Shown here one piece after another: positions 13,601-25,453 of a stretch of 64,000 nucleotides of DNA (its first letter is position 1; each line of letters begins with the position of its first letter). This DNA is from Myrica gale (Eukaryota > Streptophyta > Magnoliopsida > Fagales > Myricaceae), in the NCBI GenBank assembly GCA_963930655.1, contig OZ005601.1, positions 28,458,921-28,522,920 of the forward strand. Direction: 5' to 3'. The notes beneath the pieces were generated by a model. The model did not search any database. It had not been told where the DNA came from and was given only the letters and a program-made list of their open reading frames with translations. The position numbers and the translations under genes were made by a program.

Positions 13601-14316
13601 TCGTTTCCGATCGCCCAATCAAGAACCATCTGAACGGTTTCATTGTTCCGAAGGCTATAGAGATCGTGAGAAGAGAAATTGAAGAGGTCCTTTCTAACGA
13701 CAAAAGCAGAGCTGCATGGATTGAAACTCAATACACTGGTGTGATTCCAAAAGCTGGTTAATCCGAAATAGAAATGCTTCAATCCTTTTGGAATCTCTAC
13801 CTCGCAACACCCAATCCCAGAGCAAGACCCATTGATCACGTCGCCAATACTTTCACATGTGGACACGCAGCCTAGGTAGAACGATTTGTTGTTCCGGGTA
13901 GCCTTAAGGAGGGCCTCGGTGTCACAGCCAACTGCCACGAACTTGTTCAGTGTGTTGGAAATTGTGAAATTGTCGGCCGTGTTGAGATAGGGTTGGTTAC
14001 TATACTGCAAACCCGTCTTGTTGTAACAGTCCTTGGCTGTATACATCAAGATGTCCATCTGGCCTTGATCAATGGAAATGTTCTGAACAATCATGTTTCC
14101 CGTATATGGCAGATCGCCGGTCGAGGATGTTGTGCAATTGATGAAAAAATATTCATCGAGGTAACAGTCTTTAGTTGTTCCAAATGGATATGGAATTCCC
14201 ACATCTCCACACCGGTCCCGGCAATTAGGCTTGGCTAATGCAGCAGCTGCAGTTGCTATTTCTGCTAATATGACACCAGCCCATGTCACTTGCATAAGTA
14301 TCCTATAAAAATCCAT
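10616..14316 (-). CDS. Wall-associated receptor kinase-like (WAK/WAKL) gene, three exons, with a one-base frameshift
   Basis: Exons are 14316-13458, 12262-12086 and 11800-10616, with introns of 1195 and 285 bp, all GT-AG; together they encode about 739 aa if one extra base is ignored. Seen in order: signal peptide (1-28), Cys-rich galacturonan-binding-type region ([15 protein letters not shown]), an EGF-like segment across exon 1, an EGF-Ca module in exon 2 (DIDEC...CKEGYEEYP), one membrane span at the start of exon 3, then a Ser/Thr kinase with GRGGFG (423-428), Lys444, HRD (539-541) and DFG (559-561). WAK-family proteins sit in the plasma membrane, bind cell-wall pectin and signal inward through the kinase; the ligand here is unknown. 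A run of five A (plus-strand T at 10924-10928) is one base too long, which shifts the last ~100 codons; the conserved kinase tail resumes in the next frame. This is either a recent lesion or a sequence error. The ATG at 14316 fits the signal peptide and a TATA box ~80 bp upstream. Confidence 0.87.
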
Positions 14317-14393
14317 TGCCCCCGCTGTTTCTGAGAGGAAGATCCAAGTTTAATGAGTCTTTGGGTGTTAAAACTTGCTACAGATGCAGGACT

Positions 14394-14403
14394 CTTATAT
14401 ATA
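14394..14403 (-). promoter_or_regulatory. TATA box of the WAK-like gene
   Basis: On the minus strand the sequence reads TATATATAAG, about 80 bp upstream of the start codon. Transcription would then begin near 14370, leaving a short leader of roughly 50 bp. Confidence 0.5.
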
Positions 14404-14459
14404 CTTATATCGTGCGGGACCGCATGAGCTAGCACATGCATCTTAATGAAGGCTAACTA

Positions 14460-17400
14460 AAAGTCATCGCGGGAGGTGTGGTTGTGTAGAGGCTCGCACG
14501 TGACGAGAAAGTTCAAGGAGATGAAATGAACCACTTAATTTTACTGTATGTGTACTTCAGTGTTTGTCTGCTTCCAATGATCGGCATTTGTCTCATGGTA
14601 ATTCTGATTCTAATGCTGATGCTGTAAGATTATTCTACGGTCACCGCAAGGTTCATTATTAGTTAATCAACCTTTTAGGTTTTTAATCTTAATCTCATAA
14701 GTGATACAATTAATTATATTAAAATGTTTGCAACTTGTATGTATATATAGTTTACTCCCATATGTAATCGGGAGCTGAATATATATTTGCTGATTTATTT
14801 GGTAACCGCGCGCAACACATCTTGAAGATCAATCGATCGAAAGTCACCGGGAGGTGGTTGGGAAGCTAACTATGGCTATTTTTCACACCTCAGTTGCTTG
14901 ATTTACATACCCAACTATGCCCTGCCGACAAGGTACTAAAAAAGTACTAAAATATTGTAGTTGACCGGCAAAGCGATGCATGTGCACTTGGTAATCTTAT
15001 CTCATAATATTGATACAATTAATTATACTAATTAAAATGTTTGCAACTTGCATAGTTGACTACCATATATATATATATATATACATATACACACACAATT
15101 TGGAGCCAGAATTACATAAGCTGATTTCGTTGGTGACCGCAGCACATCTTGATGACCAAGTGAAAGTCACGCGGGAGGTGGCTCGGAAGCTATTTTTACA
15201 TCTCATGAGAGTTGCGTGATTTATATAGAAAAACTACGCCCACACGTTTTAGAAAAAGTTGGAATGTAGTTGACGGGCAGAGCTATATGCACATACTAAT
15301 CGGTGTTTGTCTCATGGTGAATCGGATTCTAATTTTGATGCTGTAAGATTCTACCCTGAAGGCAATTTTCATTATTAGTTAATGAAAAATTTAATCTTTT
15401 TAGCTTATTTTCTGAAATATAAGAGTGCTTTTATGTTGATTGCAAATTATTTTCTTTTGACCTCGTTTTCAGAGTACTCAAAAATGGGAAAACAAGTAAC
15501 AGAATTTACAAATTTCGTTTAGCAGACAAACAAACAGACCCTTAATCTCATAATTGATGCAATTAATTATTTTAAAATGTTTGCAACTTGCATAGTTTGC
15601 TCCCATATTTTCTGATTTCTTTGGTAACCGCAACACATCTCGAAGACCAATCGATCCAAAGTCGCCGCAGGAAGTGGTTGGGAAGCTATTTTCAGAGGTG
15701 ATTTCTGATTCTAATTACAATTTTTCACCTTTGTAATTTTATGGGTATTTACACTTTACATATATCAATTTTAAGACATTGTACCTATATAGTTTGGACG
15801 TTTTACATGCTGCATCACACCGTCAAATTTTCTGTGATTTTGGACGAAATAAAGGAGGGTAAAATGGAAAAAAAAAAAAAACATTGTTTATACACTTTGC
15901 ACCCTGAAAATAGAGGGAAAAATCGGAAAAAAATTGGCAAAAAACCATCCAAAATCACATAAAAACATGATGATGGGGTGCAAAACGTAAAACGTCTGAA
16001 CTATATGGGTGCAATGTCTTAAAATTGATATATCAAGGTGAAAAGTATAAATATCATAAACCACAAAGGTGCAAAGTGTAATTTACTCAAAGATTAATTA
16101 ATCAAATGTCACATGCTCCAAGCCATTATCTTGACGTTTCCTCTTGCACTTAAAACGCTAGTCTTATATATTACTTGAAGTTGAACGACTCAAACATGGA
16201 TTCTACTTCTTCAATATATACATCTTGCTTAAAGAAAATTAGTTACTGATTTGTTCACATTCACAATTAATAAGCTGTTAGCTAGTGCTATTTATTTATT
16301 TATTTATTTTAATTATTATAACGCACATTGTGCCAATCATGGATTTTCTTTTATTTTTATTTTTTTAAGCACTTCTGAGTCATGCATTTACCCCGGCTTC
16401 CTTCCTTTTTAACCTGCAACTAGGAGGGCTGAGGTAGTGGCGGAACGAAGTCAGGGTGACCATTTGGTTCTGTCAAGGGGCAAGACTTTGGCCTTAGGTT
16501 GCACAAGATAGATCCACAAGGTCTTTGGCTTCTACGTCTTGAATATTTATGTATATTAATAAGCCAGGTTTGACAAGGTCTAATTAGCATCTCAATCAAA
16601 TAGCATTATCACAAAAAGTAGATTGAATCTCTCCATCAATTGGTTTGATGACTCAGTTCTTGGAGCGAGCTAGCCCTATCCACACGCCTTTAGAAGTAAC
16701 ATATATATGACAGTTTCTGCCCGGAGCTGATTCATTATCAAGAATGTCGCAATCTTTAACACAAACTATAAAAACAAAAACAAAAGTACTATCAAATGCT
16801 TCAAGAAAGGCCTCGCAAAGATATGTTAGTATAATTTGTACAATAGAATAATTTAAAATACTCAAGAAACCACTGGTTCTCATGTATGTATATAAGTACG
16901 AACATGTGTTTCCAAATTAAAAGGTAAATCTTATTAAGCTTCCAAAGGCGGGCTTTGCTGCTGCATGTTGTCAGTTTGATCAATTGTATGCTAGCTGTTG
17001 CTGGTGTACATGGATAAAAATTCAGAAAAACCGGCCCAACTGGTCTAACAGTCTAACTGAGAGCTTTTTAGCCTACTGTCTGGAAACCACAGAAAAACCC
17101 TGCTGTTGAGAGAAAAATTCAGGACAGTACAAGAAAGTCGATTGCCTTAAATTACTTCCATAAGAAACTGGAATGAAAGATCAAGCATCTCGCTCTCGTG
17201 ATTGTGACACTTCTTGAGACCAACTTTAGTTATTTTGCTGCAAACTTCAGCACAGCATTAGGAGTTGAACCTTTCAAGCGCGCTGATCTTATCTTAGAAT
17301 CGAACCAATGAATTGCGCGCTGACTTAATTTTGTATAATTTACCACCATTGAGAGCGAATTTGTTATTAGAATATCAATTTAAATATTGGTACACGCAAC

Positions 17401-17470
17401 TCTTTCCGAAGACCAAGCCAAAGTCACCCGGGCATGGTGGTTGCGTAGCTATTTCACAGCTCTACTAAAT
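14460..17470. repeat. Degenerate repeats of the WAK 5' flank
   Basis: Two phrases recur upstream of the WAK-like gene. ACAATTAATTATA...AAAATGTTTGCAACTTG appears near 14702, 15007 and (variant) 15550. AAGTCAC...GGGAGGTGGTTGGGAAGCTA appears near 14840, 15165, 15650 and, weaker, 14460 and 17420. They look like eroded copies of one ~300-550-bp upstream module, as expected where WAK genes have been duplicated and lost. No coding sequence is left. A (TA)n run lies at about 15062-15083. Confidence 0.55.
15712..16094. mobile_element. Foldback MITE upstream of the WAK cluster
   Basis: The left arm contains TATATCAATTTTAAGACATT then GTACCTATATAGTTTGGACG. The right arm, read in reverse, gives TATATCAATTTTAAGACATT then GCACCCATATAGTTCAGACG. 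The arms are ~100 bp each around a purine-rich centre. The flanking duplication is not clear. Confidence 0.6.
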
Positions 17471-17584
17471 CTATACATACAAATTGATAGTATCAATACA
17501 AGCAGGCATTGAGACTTCATTTCAGCTAAAGAGGAAAAAAAATGCTTCAAACGACATTAGAATGCCTTAAATTACACCCACAAG

Positions 17585-18553
17585 CAGGGGATGGCCCCCC
17601 AAAATTTTGATATTTCTATTTGGTCCCCTCAAATTAAAGTATAACATATTTACAAAAAGTCAAGGCCCACACGTCACACGTTAGGCCGAGCTAGGTCTCA
17701 GAGTCAACGAGATCATGTTACAATTGAGCACCATTATCGAATTGACATATTTGTGGCTGCAATTGACTCTCAATTACAAGAACTAAACAACAGATCTTGT
17801 GAAAAAGTAACAAAACTTCTTATTCTTAACTCGACCTTGGATCCTAAGAATGCATTTAACATCTTTAATATTGATGATATTTGTAGACTTGTTGACAAAT
17901 TTTACCCTGAAGACTTTACAGAGCAAAAAAAATTCAGTTGATATATTAATTGCAAACCTTTAAATGTGACGTGTCTCACGATCCCAATTTCAAAAGTTTG
18001 TCTACAATTTCTGAGTTATGCCGAAAATTGGTGGAAATAAGAAGGTCAAAGATTTTCCATTTGAATGATAAATTTATTCGTCTTATGTTAACTCTTCCAG
18101 TTTCAACAGCTATACAGAGCGAACTTATTAAGCCATGAAAATCATTAAAATAAGACTTCGCAACAAGATGAAAGATGAATTTCTTGCAAATTCTTTGGTT
18201 ATCTATATTGAGAAAGAAATTGATGTAACTGTTAGCAAATAAAGAGTCGCCGAGTTGCTCTGTAATAGGAAATTAGTATCTTTTTGTGTAATTTTTTTAG
18301 TATATCTAGATAAGATATATTTTTGCAGACTGTAATAGGAAATTAGTATGATTTTATATACTATTTTTTAGTATATCTACAATCAAGTAGATAAAATAAA
18401 TTTTTGTGTACCTATTTTTAGTTCTAAATCAAGGTTAACTTATAACAAAATACTTTTACAAATTTTTTATGTCCTATAATATTTGAATTTATTTTTAATA
18501 ATATTATTTAATTAATCTGACTCTCTAATAAGAAAATTCTGACTCCGCCACTG
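17585..18553. mobile_element. hAT element with transposase relic, TSD CCCACAAG
   Basis: The element is bracketed by a perfect 8-bp target-site duplication, CCCACAAG, at 17577-17584 and 18554-18561. It starts CAGGGGATGGCCCCCC and ends CTGACTCCGCCACTG, so its right terminus is the CAGTGGCGGA type also found on the elements at 34676, 47948, 52106 and 63418. At 969 bp it is internally deleted and holds only the C-terminal part of a hAT transposase. It therefore ties that terminus to hAT transposition. Confidence 0.85.
17680..18240 (+). pseudogene. hAT transposase C-terminal relic (TTF/hAT dimerisation type)
   Basis: Reading plus-strand frames gives phrases typical of plant TTF-zinc-finger hAT transposases: DHVTIEHHYRIDIFVAAIDS, then LDPKNAF, DDICRLVDKFYPEDFTEQ, STISELCRKLVEIRRS, LTLPVSTA, MKIIKTRLRNKM and DEFLANSLVIYIEKEI. 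The last blocks belong to the hAT C-terminal dimerisation region. There are several stops and frame changes (for example TGA at 17939-17941 and 18136-18138), and the DDE catalytic part is absent, so no active enzyme can be made. A mobilising transposase would have to come from elsewhere in the genome. Confidence 0.8.
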
Positions 18554-18561
18554 CCCACAAG

Positions 18562-18764
18562 AAGCTAGAATGAAAGCTTAACAACCACGCTCATGATGTA
18601 GTAATTGTGACGTACCTTCCGAGACGAACTTTCAGTTCTTTTCCTTCAACTTCAGTAGAACATTTTATGAGTTGAACATCTCCAGATTCTTAATTAATAT
18701 GATAATTTATGGAACTGATTCCATTAGAAAATGGGAAAGTTGGTGTAATACACTACCCATGACA

Positions 18765-18836
<72 letters not shown>

Positions 18837-19260
18837 GGATCATAATTTTTTTTCTAGGTAATTTCATAATTGAGAAAACAACAAACCAACAACGATAAAA
18901 AAAAACATTAAGAAAAACAAAACAAAACAAGAAATAGTCATAGGTTGAGAAGATAAAATTGTAGTATAGTGTAGAGTTAGGTCTCACACTCAAAACTTTA
19001 ATTATGATACAATGTGAATTTACTATTTAGTTTAAAAAATTAAACAGATAAAAAAAAGAAAAATTTATTATTTAAATTATATTCTCGTTGATAACCTCGC
19101 ATACCCACGATCGAGCAGCACCTCCTCCGCAACAAAAAGAGCGGCTTTGACTTCTCCCAAAGAATTAGAATTTGATTTTTTTTTTTTTCTACGCGAATTA
19201 GAATTTGATTGGTCACGACAACTTTGCTTTGCAAAGTCTAAGGATAGAGTCACGCGTATT
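18562..19260. repeat. (AT)n microsatellite and gene-free DNA
   Basis: A long (AT)n run fills about 18777-18832. The rest is AT-rich with poly-A and poly-T tracts and no gene. Confidence 0.8.
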
Positions 19261-19267
19261 TCGGGTA

Positions 19268-19600
19268 CGATGGGGTTGGTCCTGAAGCTCCTGCTGTTAC
19301 GGCCCAATCATTACGCCTCCGTAGTGGCTGGATTCGGCCTTTTTTTTTTCTTTGGGTACAATGTCGTGGGCCAACTAGCTAACTTGTTTGCTTATAAGGT
19401 AAATTAATTTAAGTTCCTTCTAAGTTTAGCTAATAACCCTCGATTATGGTATCGGCACCATGCCTACTGCCCAGTCTGCTTTCTATAACCCCTGAAGCTT
19501 TGGATATGACCTCTGAAGAACAGCGACGCGCCAACTAGAGTATAGACAGTAACATTTTATTTTGGGACCTAGCAAGCCACCCTCAATTGTGGGCCTATCG
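19268..19600 (+). repeat. ~330-bp direct repeat, left copy
   Basis: It runs from about TTGGTCCTGAAGCTCCTG to TTGTGGGCCTATC and is matched by 20826-21170 at high identity with small indels. Shared words include GGCTGGATTCGGCC-like, GTGGGCCAACTAGCTAACTT and ATGGTATCGGCACCATGCC. The two copies flank the WAK-type pseudogene. The ends lack the TG...CA of LTRs. Confidence 0.7.
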
Positions 19601-19844
19601 GTTAAAAAGTTGACAATATACCCTGTAGTGGGATGTATATATATATATACATAGTTAGGCTTATATGTTAACTCCAGGTGACACAAGCAACGCGCTATTC
19701 AAATCTTGACCCATTAATCTTCACTTAAAACTACATTAATTAAGTATTAGGATTTATTTTATTTTTTTGAAGATTTACTTGTTAAGCAATATATAATTAT
19801 GACATAAATAGAAACGCAAAACATAGTACTTACTCAAATTGCAA

Positions 19845-20829
19845 ATCTGATCTTGTGTAGGTTTTTGCATAGTCCTTTTAGTACTGCTGGTGGTTGGTTC
19901 TTTGATATATTGGGAACTCAAAAGAAGAGATCTCATCAAGCTCAAAGAGAAATTCTTCGTACAAAATGGTGGCTTGAGATTATTGCAGCAACTCTCGACT
20001 AACAAAGCGTCTATGGAGATGGCCAAAATCTTTAGGGCAGAAGAGCTTGGGAAGGCTACTATAAACTATGATGAGAGTAGAATCCTGGTCGAGGAGGCTA
20101 TGGAACTGTTTATAGAGGAGTGTTACCAGATAACAAAGTGGTTGCCATCACGAAGTTCAAACTCATTAATGATCCAAGTCAGATTGAGCAATTTATAAAT
20201 GAGGTGATTGTGCTTGCTCAAATTAACCATAGAAATGTGGTTAAATTATTGGGTTGTTGTTTGGAAACGGAAGTCCCCTTACTAGTTTATGAATTCATTA
20301 CAAATGGGACTCTCTCTGACCACATTCATGATGAAAGAAAATCATGCTCACTTTCTTGGGAGAAACGTCTAAGGATAGCAACAGAAACTGCAGGAGCCAT
20401 TGCATACTTGCATTTTGAAGCATCAATGCCCATCATACACAGAGATATGAAAACTACAAATATTATTTTAGATGAAAACCTTACAGCAAAAGTTTCTGAC
20501 TTTGGAGCTTCAAGGCTAGTTCCTCTTGACCGAACACAGTTAACCACATTGGTTTCAGGGAACTTTGGGTTACTTGGACCCTGAATATTTTCATACTGCC
20601 CATCTAACAGAAAAAAAGTGATGTCTACAGCTTCGGTATTGTTGTCGCAGAGTTATTGACAGGTAAGGAAGCACTTTTTTTTTATGGGCTTGAAAGTGAG
20701 AGAAGTCTAGCGATATACTTTGTGGCTGCGGTGAAAGAGAACCGTCTATTAGAAATTCTTGAAGATAACATCAAAATGGAGATAAGTTGAGGAACTTAAG
20801 GAAGTTGCTGAGCTTGCAAAGAGGTGTTG
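19845..20829 (+). pseudogene. Broken WAK-type receptor kinase (kinase exon only)
   Basis: Only the last exon of a WAK-type gene is present: the end of a membrane span ([15 protein letters not shown]), the juxtamembrane stretch [12 protein letters not shown], then kinase subdomains up to VAELAKRC. Recognisable are VAITKFK (usually VAIKK), [24 protein letters not shown] and DPEYF. Lesions are a lost G in the glycine-rich loop near 20087 (LGRGG becomes LVEEA), an extra base near 20552, another in an A-run near 20612, and a further shift near 20787. It ends abruptly at the direct repeat at 20826. It resembles the exon 3 of the WAK-like gene at 10.6-14.3 kb but is on the opposite strand, so it is probably a degraded member of a WAK cluster. 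Confidence 0.88.
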
Positions 20830-21170
20830 GCCCTGAAGCTCTGACTATTGCGGCCCAATCACTACACCTCCGTACGTAGTAGCTGGATTCGGCCTTTTTT
20901 TTCTTTGGGTATATTTCATTTATACAACGCCGTGGGCCAACTAGCTAACTTGTTTGCTTATAAGGTAAATTAGTTTAAGTTCCTTCTAAGTTTAGATAAT
21001 AATTAATCCTCGATTATGGTATCGGCACCATGCCCCCTGCCTAGTCAGCTGCTTTCTGCAACCCCTGAAGCTCTGGATATGACCTCTGAAGAACAGTGAC
21101 GCGCCAACTAGAGTTCAGACAGGAACATTTTATTTTGAGACCTATCAAGCCACCCAATTGTGGGCCTATC
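20826..21170 (+). repeat. ~330-bp direct repeat, right copy
   Basis: Second copy of the 19268-19600 sequence, starting directly at the broken end of the kinase pseudogene and ending TTGTGGGCCTATC. The unit spacing is about 1.56 kb, which suggests a tandem duplication or recombination event that enclosed the kinase fragment. Confidence 0.7.
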
Positions 21171-21450
21171 TATAATGTGCATCCTCCATGCACGTTGAGT
21201 TTTTCTGGCCCGTGTATCTTTAAGGGCACATGCCAAACAGAAAGTTGTCTGGCTAAGGAATGTACTAGAGGAGATTAAACATGTGCACAAGCTGACTACG
21301 AAATAGGAATCAATCATTTGGGTGTCGAAATAATCTGTCTGAAATAGGAAGAAGAACAATCTTATTTTTCCATGGCTTACTTACCGGTTGTTTGTTACTG
21401 AAATAAAACTTAACAAAATCATATTTTCAATGCAGAAAGTGTGTATGTTC

Positions 21451-21649
21451 ATAGCGACGAAGCAGCTTGGATGTAGATCAAGGGGAGGCAATTTTAATAA
21501 CTTCTAATTTGGAAGGAAAAAATATTAAACATAAATTAAAAAAAAACTTATTGAAAAACAATTTGTTTTTGGGGTAAGTAAAAACAATTTTTTTTCATGC
21601 AATTTTTTTTGGGGGGGCTATAACCATGACCCCCTAGCTTTGTCCCTGT
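21451..21649. mobile_element. Probable small hAT MITE
   Basis: The right end read in reverse starts CAGGGACAAAGCTAGGGGG, like the CAGGGACGAA ends of the element at 50792-50997. The left end is degraded (CATAGCGACGAAGC). The flanks TGTATGTT and TGTATGTA agree at 7 of 8 bases if the right boundary is moved by a few bases. It is non-coding. Confidence 0.45.
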
Positions 21650-21685
21650 ATGTATGCCGTCAGGTTCCTGCCCTGTGGCGGCCCG

Positions 21686-22145
21686 TAGTGCCGGCTCAAG
21701 GGTAAGGCCACTTAAGCGATAGCCTAAGGCCTCACCCTGAGCAAGGCCCCGTAAAGAGACCCAATATTTTTTTTGTATTGTAGATGACCAAAGACAAATG
21801 AACTAAAAAAAATGGCAAGATGCAATATTTTTATTTTTTAATCATGATTGTACTATTTTTTTGCTCATTGATATGTTTTTCCCAAGCTTCATAATCCTTT
21901 TTCACATTATGAACTTTGCTAAAAGAGAAAAAAGTCCTATAATAAATTAACTATACAAATTATATGAATGTCTTATAAATTTCTTAATTATACAAGTTAT
22001 GGGGCCTTGATGTCATGTGTAAGAGCCTTAGAGAAATAATTAACGGAGCCTTTCAATATTTTATATTAAATTTAATAATTAATAAATGTTTTATATTAAA
22101 ATTTATATAGCGCTTTATACCTCCATTTGGCTTGAGCCGGCGCTG
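21686..22145. mobile_element. Non-autonomous hAT element (TAGTGCCGGCTCAAG ends)
   Basis: It starts TAGTGCCGGCTCAAGG and ends CTTGAGCCGGCGCTG, giving ~15-bp inverted ends. Flanks are GCGGCCCG (21678-21685) and CCGGCCCG (22146-22153), a 7/8 match to an 8-bp duplication. The 460-bp interior is AT-rich and non-coding. From 22154 to 23225 I see no gene. Confidence 0.75.
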
Positions 22146-23225
22146 CCGGCCCGGACATAGGATTTAATTAGTCTACAGCAACCCAAATTAGAACTCAACT
22201 TAAAAACTCGCGAGGAGACAAATCGCATGGAATATATATATATTAATCAAGCACACAAGCACAAGGGTCAACTTGCCATGATATATACAGGCTTTCTAGT
22301 TCAATGTCTGCTAGTTTGAAATTAAGAGCCTAATTAAGGGGAAACAAAAAACAGAAGACAGAGATTTCCAGGCGTACAACGTGCTGAGTATACGCAAAAA
22401 GATTCACCCAAAAAAGTTGCCTTCGTTATCTCGCATTTTCTTTCTTTAATTTCGTTTTTTTCCCTCTTAGAAGAAGCAGCTTTGATTTGATGTTGATTGG
22501 TTCAAAATAATATTTGGAACCTGGACCATATATCATCCCTCTTGTAGTCGTTTGCAGACCCATGCATCCAAAATTAATGCCCCCACTCAAAACAGTACTG
22601 CGAGGACAACCCTCGTGTCCGTGTCTTTACAACACAGCCACCTTTATACGACGTCTGTAAGAATAGGTGGATCCGATCCCCAAGTATATACTAATTAAAT
22701 TGGAAGATCCGATATTTTAAGAATTCCGGTGGCCTTCATTTCAAATGACCGGATTAAAACTATTCCCTATTGCTACCACCATAAGAAGTATGTTAATTTA
22801 TAAGAAAGAAAAAGCTTGGAACCTTCGTTAATTTTCTTTGATCAATATGAAATAGAATATGAAAGTACAGAGAACAGAACTATAATTGAAAGTGGCCAGC
22901 TGCCCCCTTTACTAATCAGTTGATCAGGTCACGCACTTGAATTAGGCCGAATATGCATGACACATGATATGTGATTTTCAACTCGATCAATAGCTGCATA
23001 TATAATGTTATAACAGGTTGACATAATTAAGTACTCTCGGAAGTCAGAACAGACAAGCCATATCTGGCCGAGTGATATAACAAAATAGAGAACGATTTTC
23101 AACTCAGGATTACATATATATAGTACTATATTGCATGCACGCACGCCTATCCTCTCAGAAACCCAAGTTTAGAAGCAACTACATAGTTTCGGAGGAATAG
23201 ATCATCATAGATATAAGGGAGACGG

Positions 23226-25411
23226 CTAGGAATCAACCGGTAATTCGGAAGACAGGAACCATTTGGTGAAGTTTGCTAGGGTAGCACCATCGGCTCTGTA
23301 GTGTCCTTGAGTGAATTCCAGAAATTCCGACCATGTGAAATCTGGGTACGTTCTTGTCCCATCACGACATACAAGATCCTCAGGGGCTCTCACCACCCTG
23401 TCTTTTCTTGGGTTCAGAAAGAATGCCAACGACCTCCTCTCTGTGTGCCTGTTAACCACTGCCCTATGTAGGCAACTCTTATATATCCCATTCGATAATG
23501 CCTGCATATTAAACAAAACAGAATATAGTACCTGTGCTCGAGCCAGATATGTGAGTCCATACCTCCAAAACTACATACATTATGAAGTTGCAAGTGTGTT
23601 GGCCAGCATACCGAGAAAAGAAAGTATTTTGGCCTACTGATTTTTTCAACCCCAACTAGCTTCTCACATTGTGATCTTTAAACAGAGATGGTTTCAAGTT
23701 ATGCTCTCAACGTGCTAATTAATTTTTCTAGATTAGGCGCTCGTTAAATAATTCAGATTAATTTCCCTTAAGTACTTGGTGTTGACAACTTAAATCCTTT
23801 TTGACCTACCTAACCGTTCGATCATTCTAGTCTAGGCATCTATCTAATTCAGTCACTGGCATGCAATGACTATTTCTTTCTTGGGTAAGTAATAAATATA
23901 TCATTGAACTGAAAATAGTCACTCTCCTGCTTAAACATTCTCTTGTTTTTTACCCCTTGAGGTGTGGTGTTTTATCCCTCCTTTTGGTGGTATGGTTTTA
24001 TTTAATTGAAGCATAGTTGTTTAGAGAACAAAAAAACTATATATGGGCATCAATCGCGGGAAAGGATACTCTCCTAAGAGGAAATTACCTAATGGGTCAT
24101 AACAGATTATTGAATAGATGACAACACCTTAATAAATTCATCCAATGATCTATATTAAAATACACTTTTTAATTTGTATTTCTTTTTATTTTGTGTCTTT
24201 TTGGACATTTTAATATAGACCATTGGATGAATTCATTAATGTGTTGTCATTCATCCAATGGTTTGTGAGGACTCATTAAGTAATTTTCTCCTAGAAGAGA
24301 ATCCGAGTCCACTAATAGCAGCCACCAGTCGTTTAAGTGCAGAAAAAAGTATCTTCAAGTAAATTTGGGCTTTAATATTAAGAAAAACAAGCAGAAGCAA
24401 TGGTAGCAAAGAATCGAGAAAACGTACGCACCATAAATGTATCGCCGATATTAATCACTAGTGCATCATCACGAGGTGCAACAGTATGCCATTTGTTGTT
24501 GGAAAACACTTCAAGACCTCCAACTTTGTCCTGGTGAAGGATGGTTAGGGACGTTGGATCACAGTGGGGTCCTGTGCCAAAGACGAGGGCTGGCTCTTGG
24601 CAAGGGGGGTAGTAGTTGCATCTCATAATCGCGTAACCATCTTGAAAAAAGCGTTTATAATGCAGTCGATCGACTCCCAAGCTGATTGCCAATAGCTCCA
24701 TGATTGCAAGCGCTACGTCCTCCATTGCTTCACCATACTTTTGGTATACCACTCTACAAAGAAGAAAGTTCACGAAGTCAAAGTGGCAGTGGTTTCAGGA
24801 AAACATAAATAGAGTCTGCATGGTTAATGGGAAAATATACATTATCACCAATGCAACTCCTACCCTGTCTCTTCGAACTCCATCCCTAGCGAGGATTTGA
24901 AGAAATCTTCTACACCGGGGCCCGGGATTGACTCGTGGAAGCCGAAGGATAAGGTCTCCTTCCAAGGCAATTTGGAAGAAAAACGATCAGCGAAAGCGCT
25001 AGAATAGCCCCACATACTATCAGGCCTTTTCTTAGCCCTATGTTTCACTCTGGCTGGAAGCCTAAAAAAATGATCCATGTGATCGTATGCAATCTTGATG
25101 AGACGAGGATCGACCCCGTGGCCTGTCACTTGGAAGAAACCATGGCTCAAGCAGGCTTCCCTAATGAGGGTAGCGGCCCGCTGGGTCGCTACCATATCAC
25201 CTCTAAAAAAGCCATCAAGATCCACTATTGGCTCTCTAAGCTCTTCATGAGCTTCCACTAAGTCTGCTTTTGGCCAAATGAAATTTAAGGGCAAAGAGGA
25301 TTCTTTCTGCATAAATGGTGAGAGTGAAAAAGAATCCCCATGGTCTTTCGGGTCTTCTCGCTCCGGAGGAGAAGAAACGAGAAGTGTAGAGGCGCTTGAA
25401 TACATTGGCAT
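23226..25411 (-). CDS. GA20ox: Gibberellin 20-oxidase, three exons, 381 aa
   Basis: Exons are 25411-24864, 24753-24432 and 23501-23226, with introns of 110 and 930 bp (GT-AG). The product is a soluble Fe(II)/2-oxoglutarate dioxygenase that oxidises C-20 of gibberellin precursors (GA12/GA53 series) in successive steps to C19 gibberellins, a rate-limiting step for stem growth. Visible motifs are NFIWP (43-47), LPWKET (148-153, diagnostic of GA20ox), NYYPPCQ (229-235), the iron ligands His246, Asp248 and His302, and the 2-oxoglutarate pair Arg312/Ser314. No break is seen and the length is normal. The frame is open upstream to a GTG at 25444, but the first ATG is at 25411, a second follows at 25405, and the TATA box at 25454-25461 would put transcription start just upstream of it. 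Intron 2 carries a MITE. Which GA20ox paralogue it is cannot be told. Confidence 0.95.
24064..24304. mobile_element. Foldback MITE in intron 2 of the gibberellin 20-oxidase
   Basis: The left end reads GGATACTCTCCTAAGAGGAA and continues ATTACCTAATGGGTC. The right end in reverse reads GGATTCTCTTCTAGGAGAAA and continues ATTACTTAATGAGTCC. Inner arms (GACAACACCTTAATAAATTC, then ATCCAATG) also pair. At 241 bp it makes an almost complete hairpin in the intron. No clear target duplication. Confidence 0.75.
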
Positions 25412-25453
25412 ATAGAGGCATACAAGTGCTGGGAGCGAGGGCACTCAACTGCA

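Noticed and set aside
16434..16470. TAGTGGCGGAACGAAG, like a hAT end
   Set aside because: No partner end or 8-bp duplication found nearby; probably a decayed fragment.
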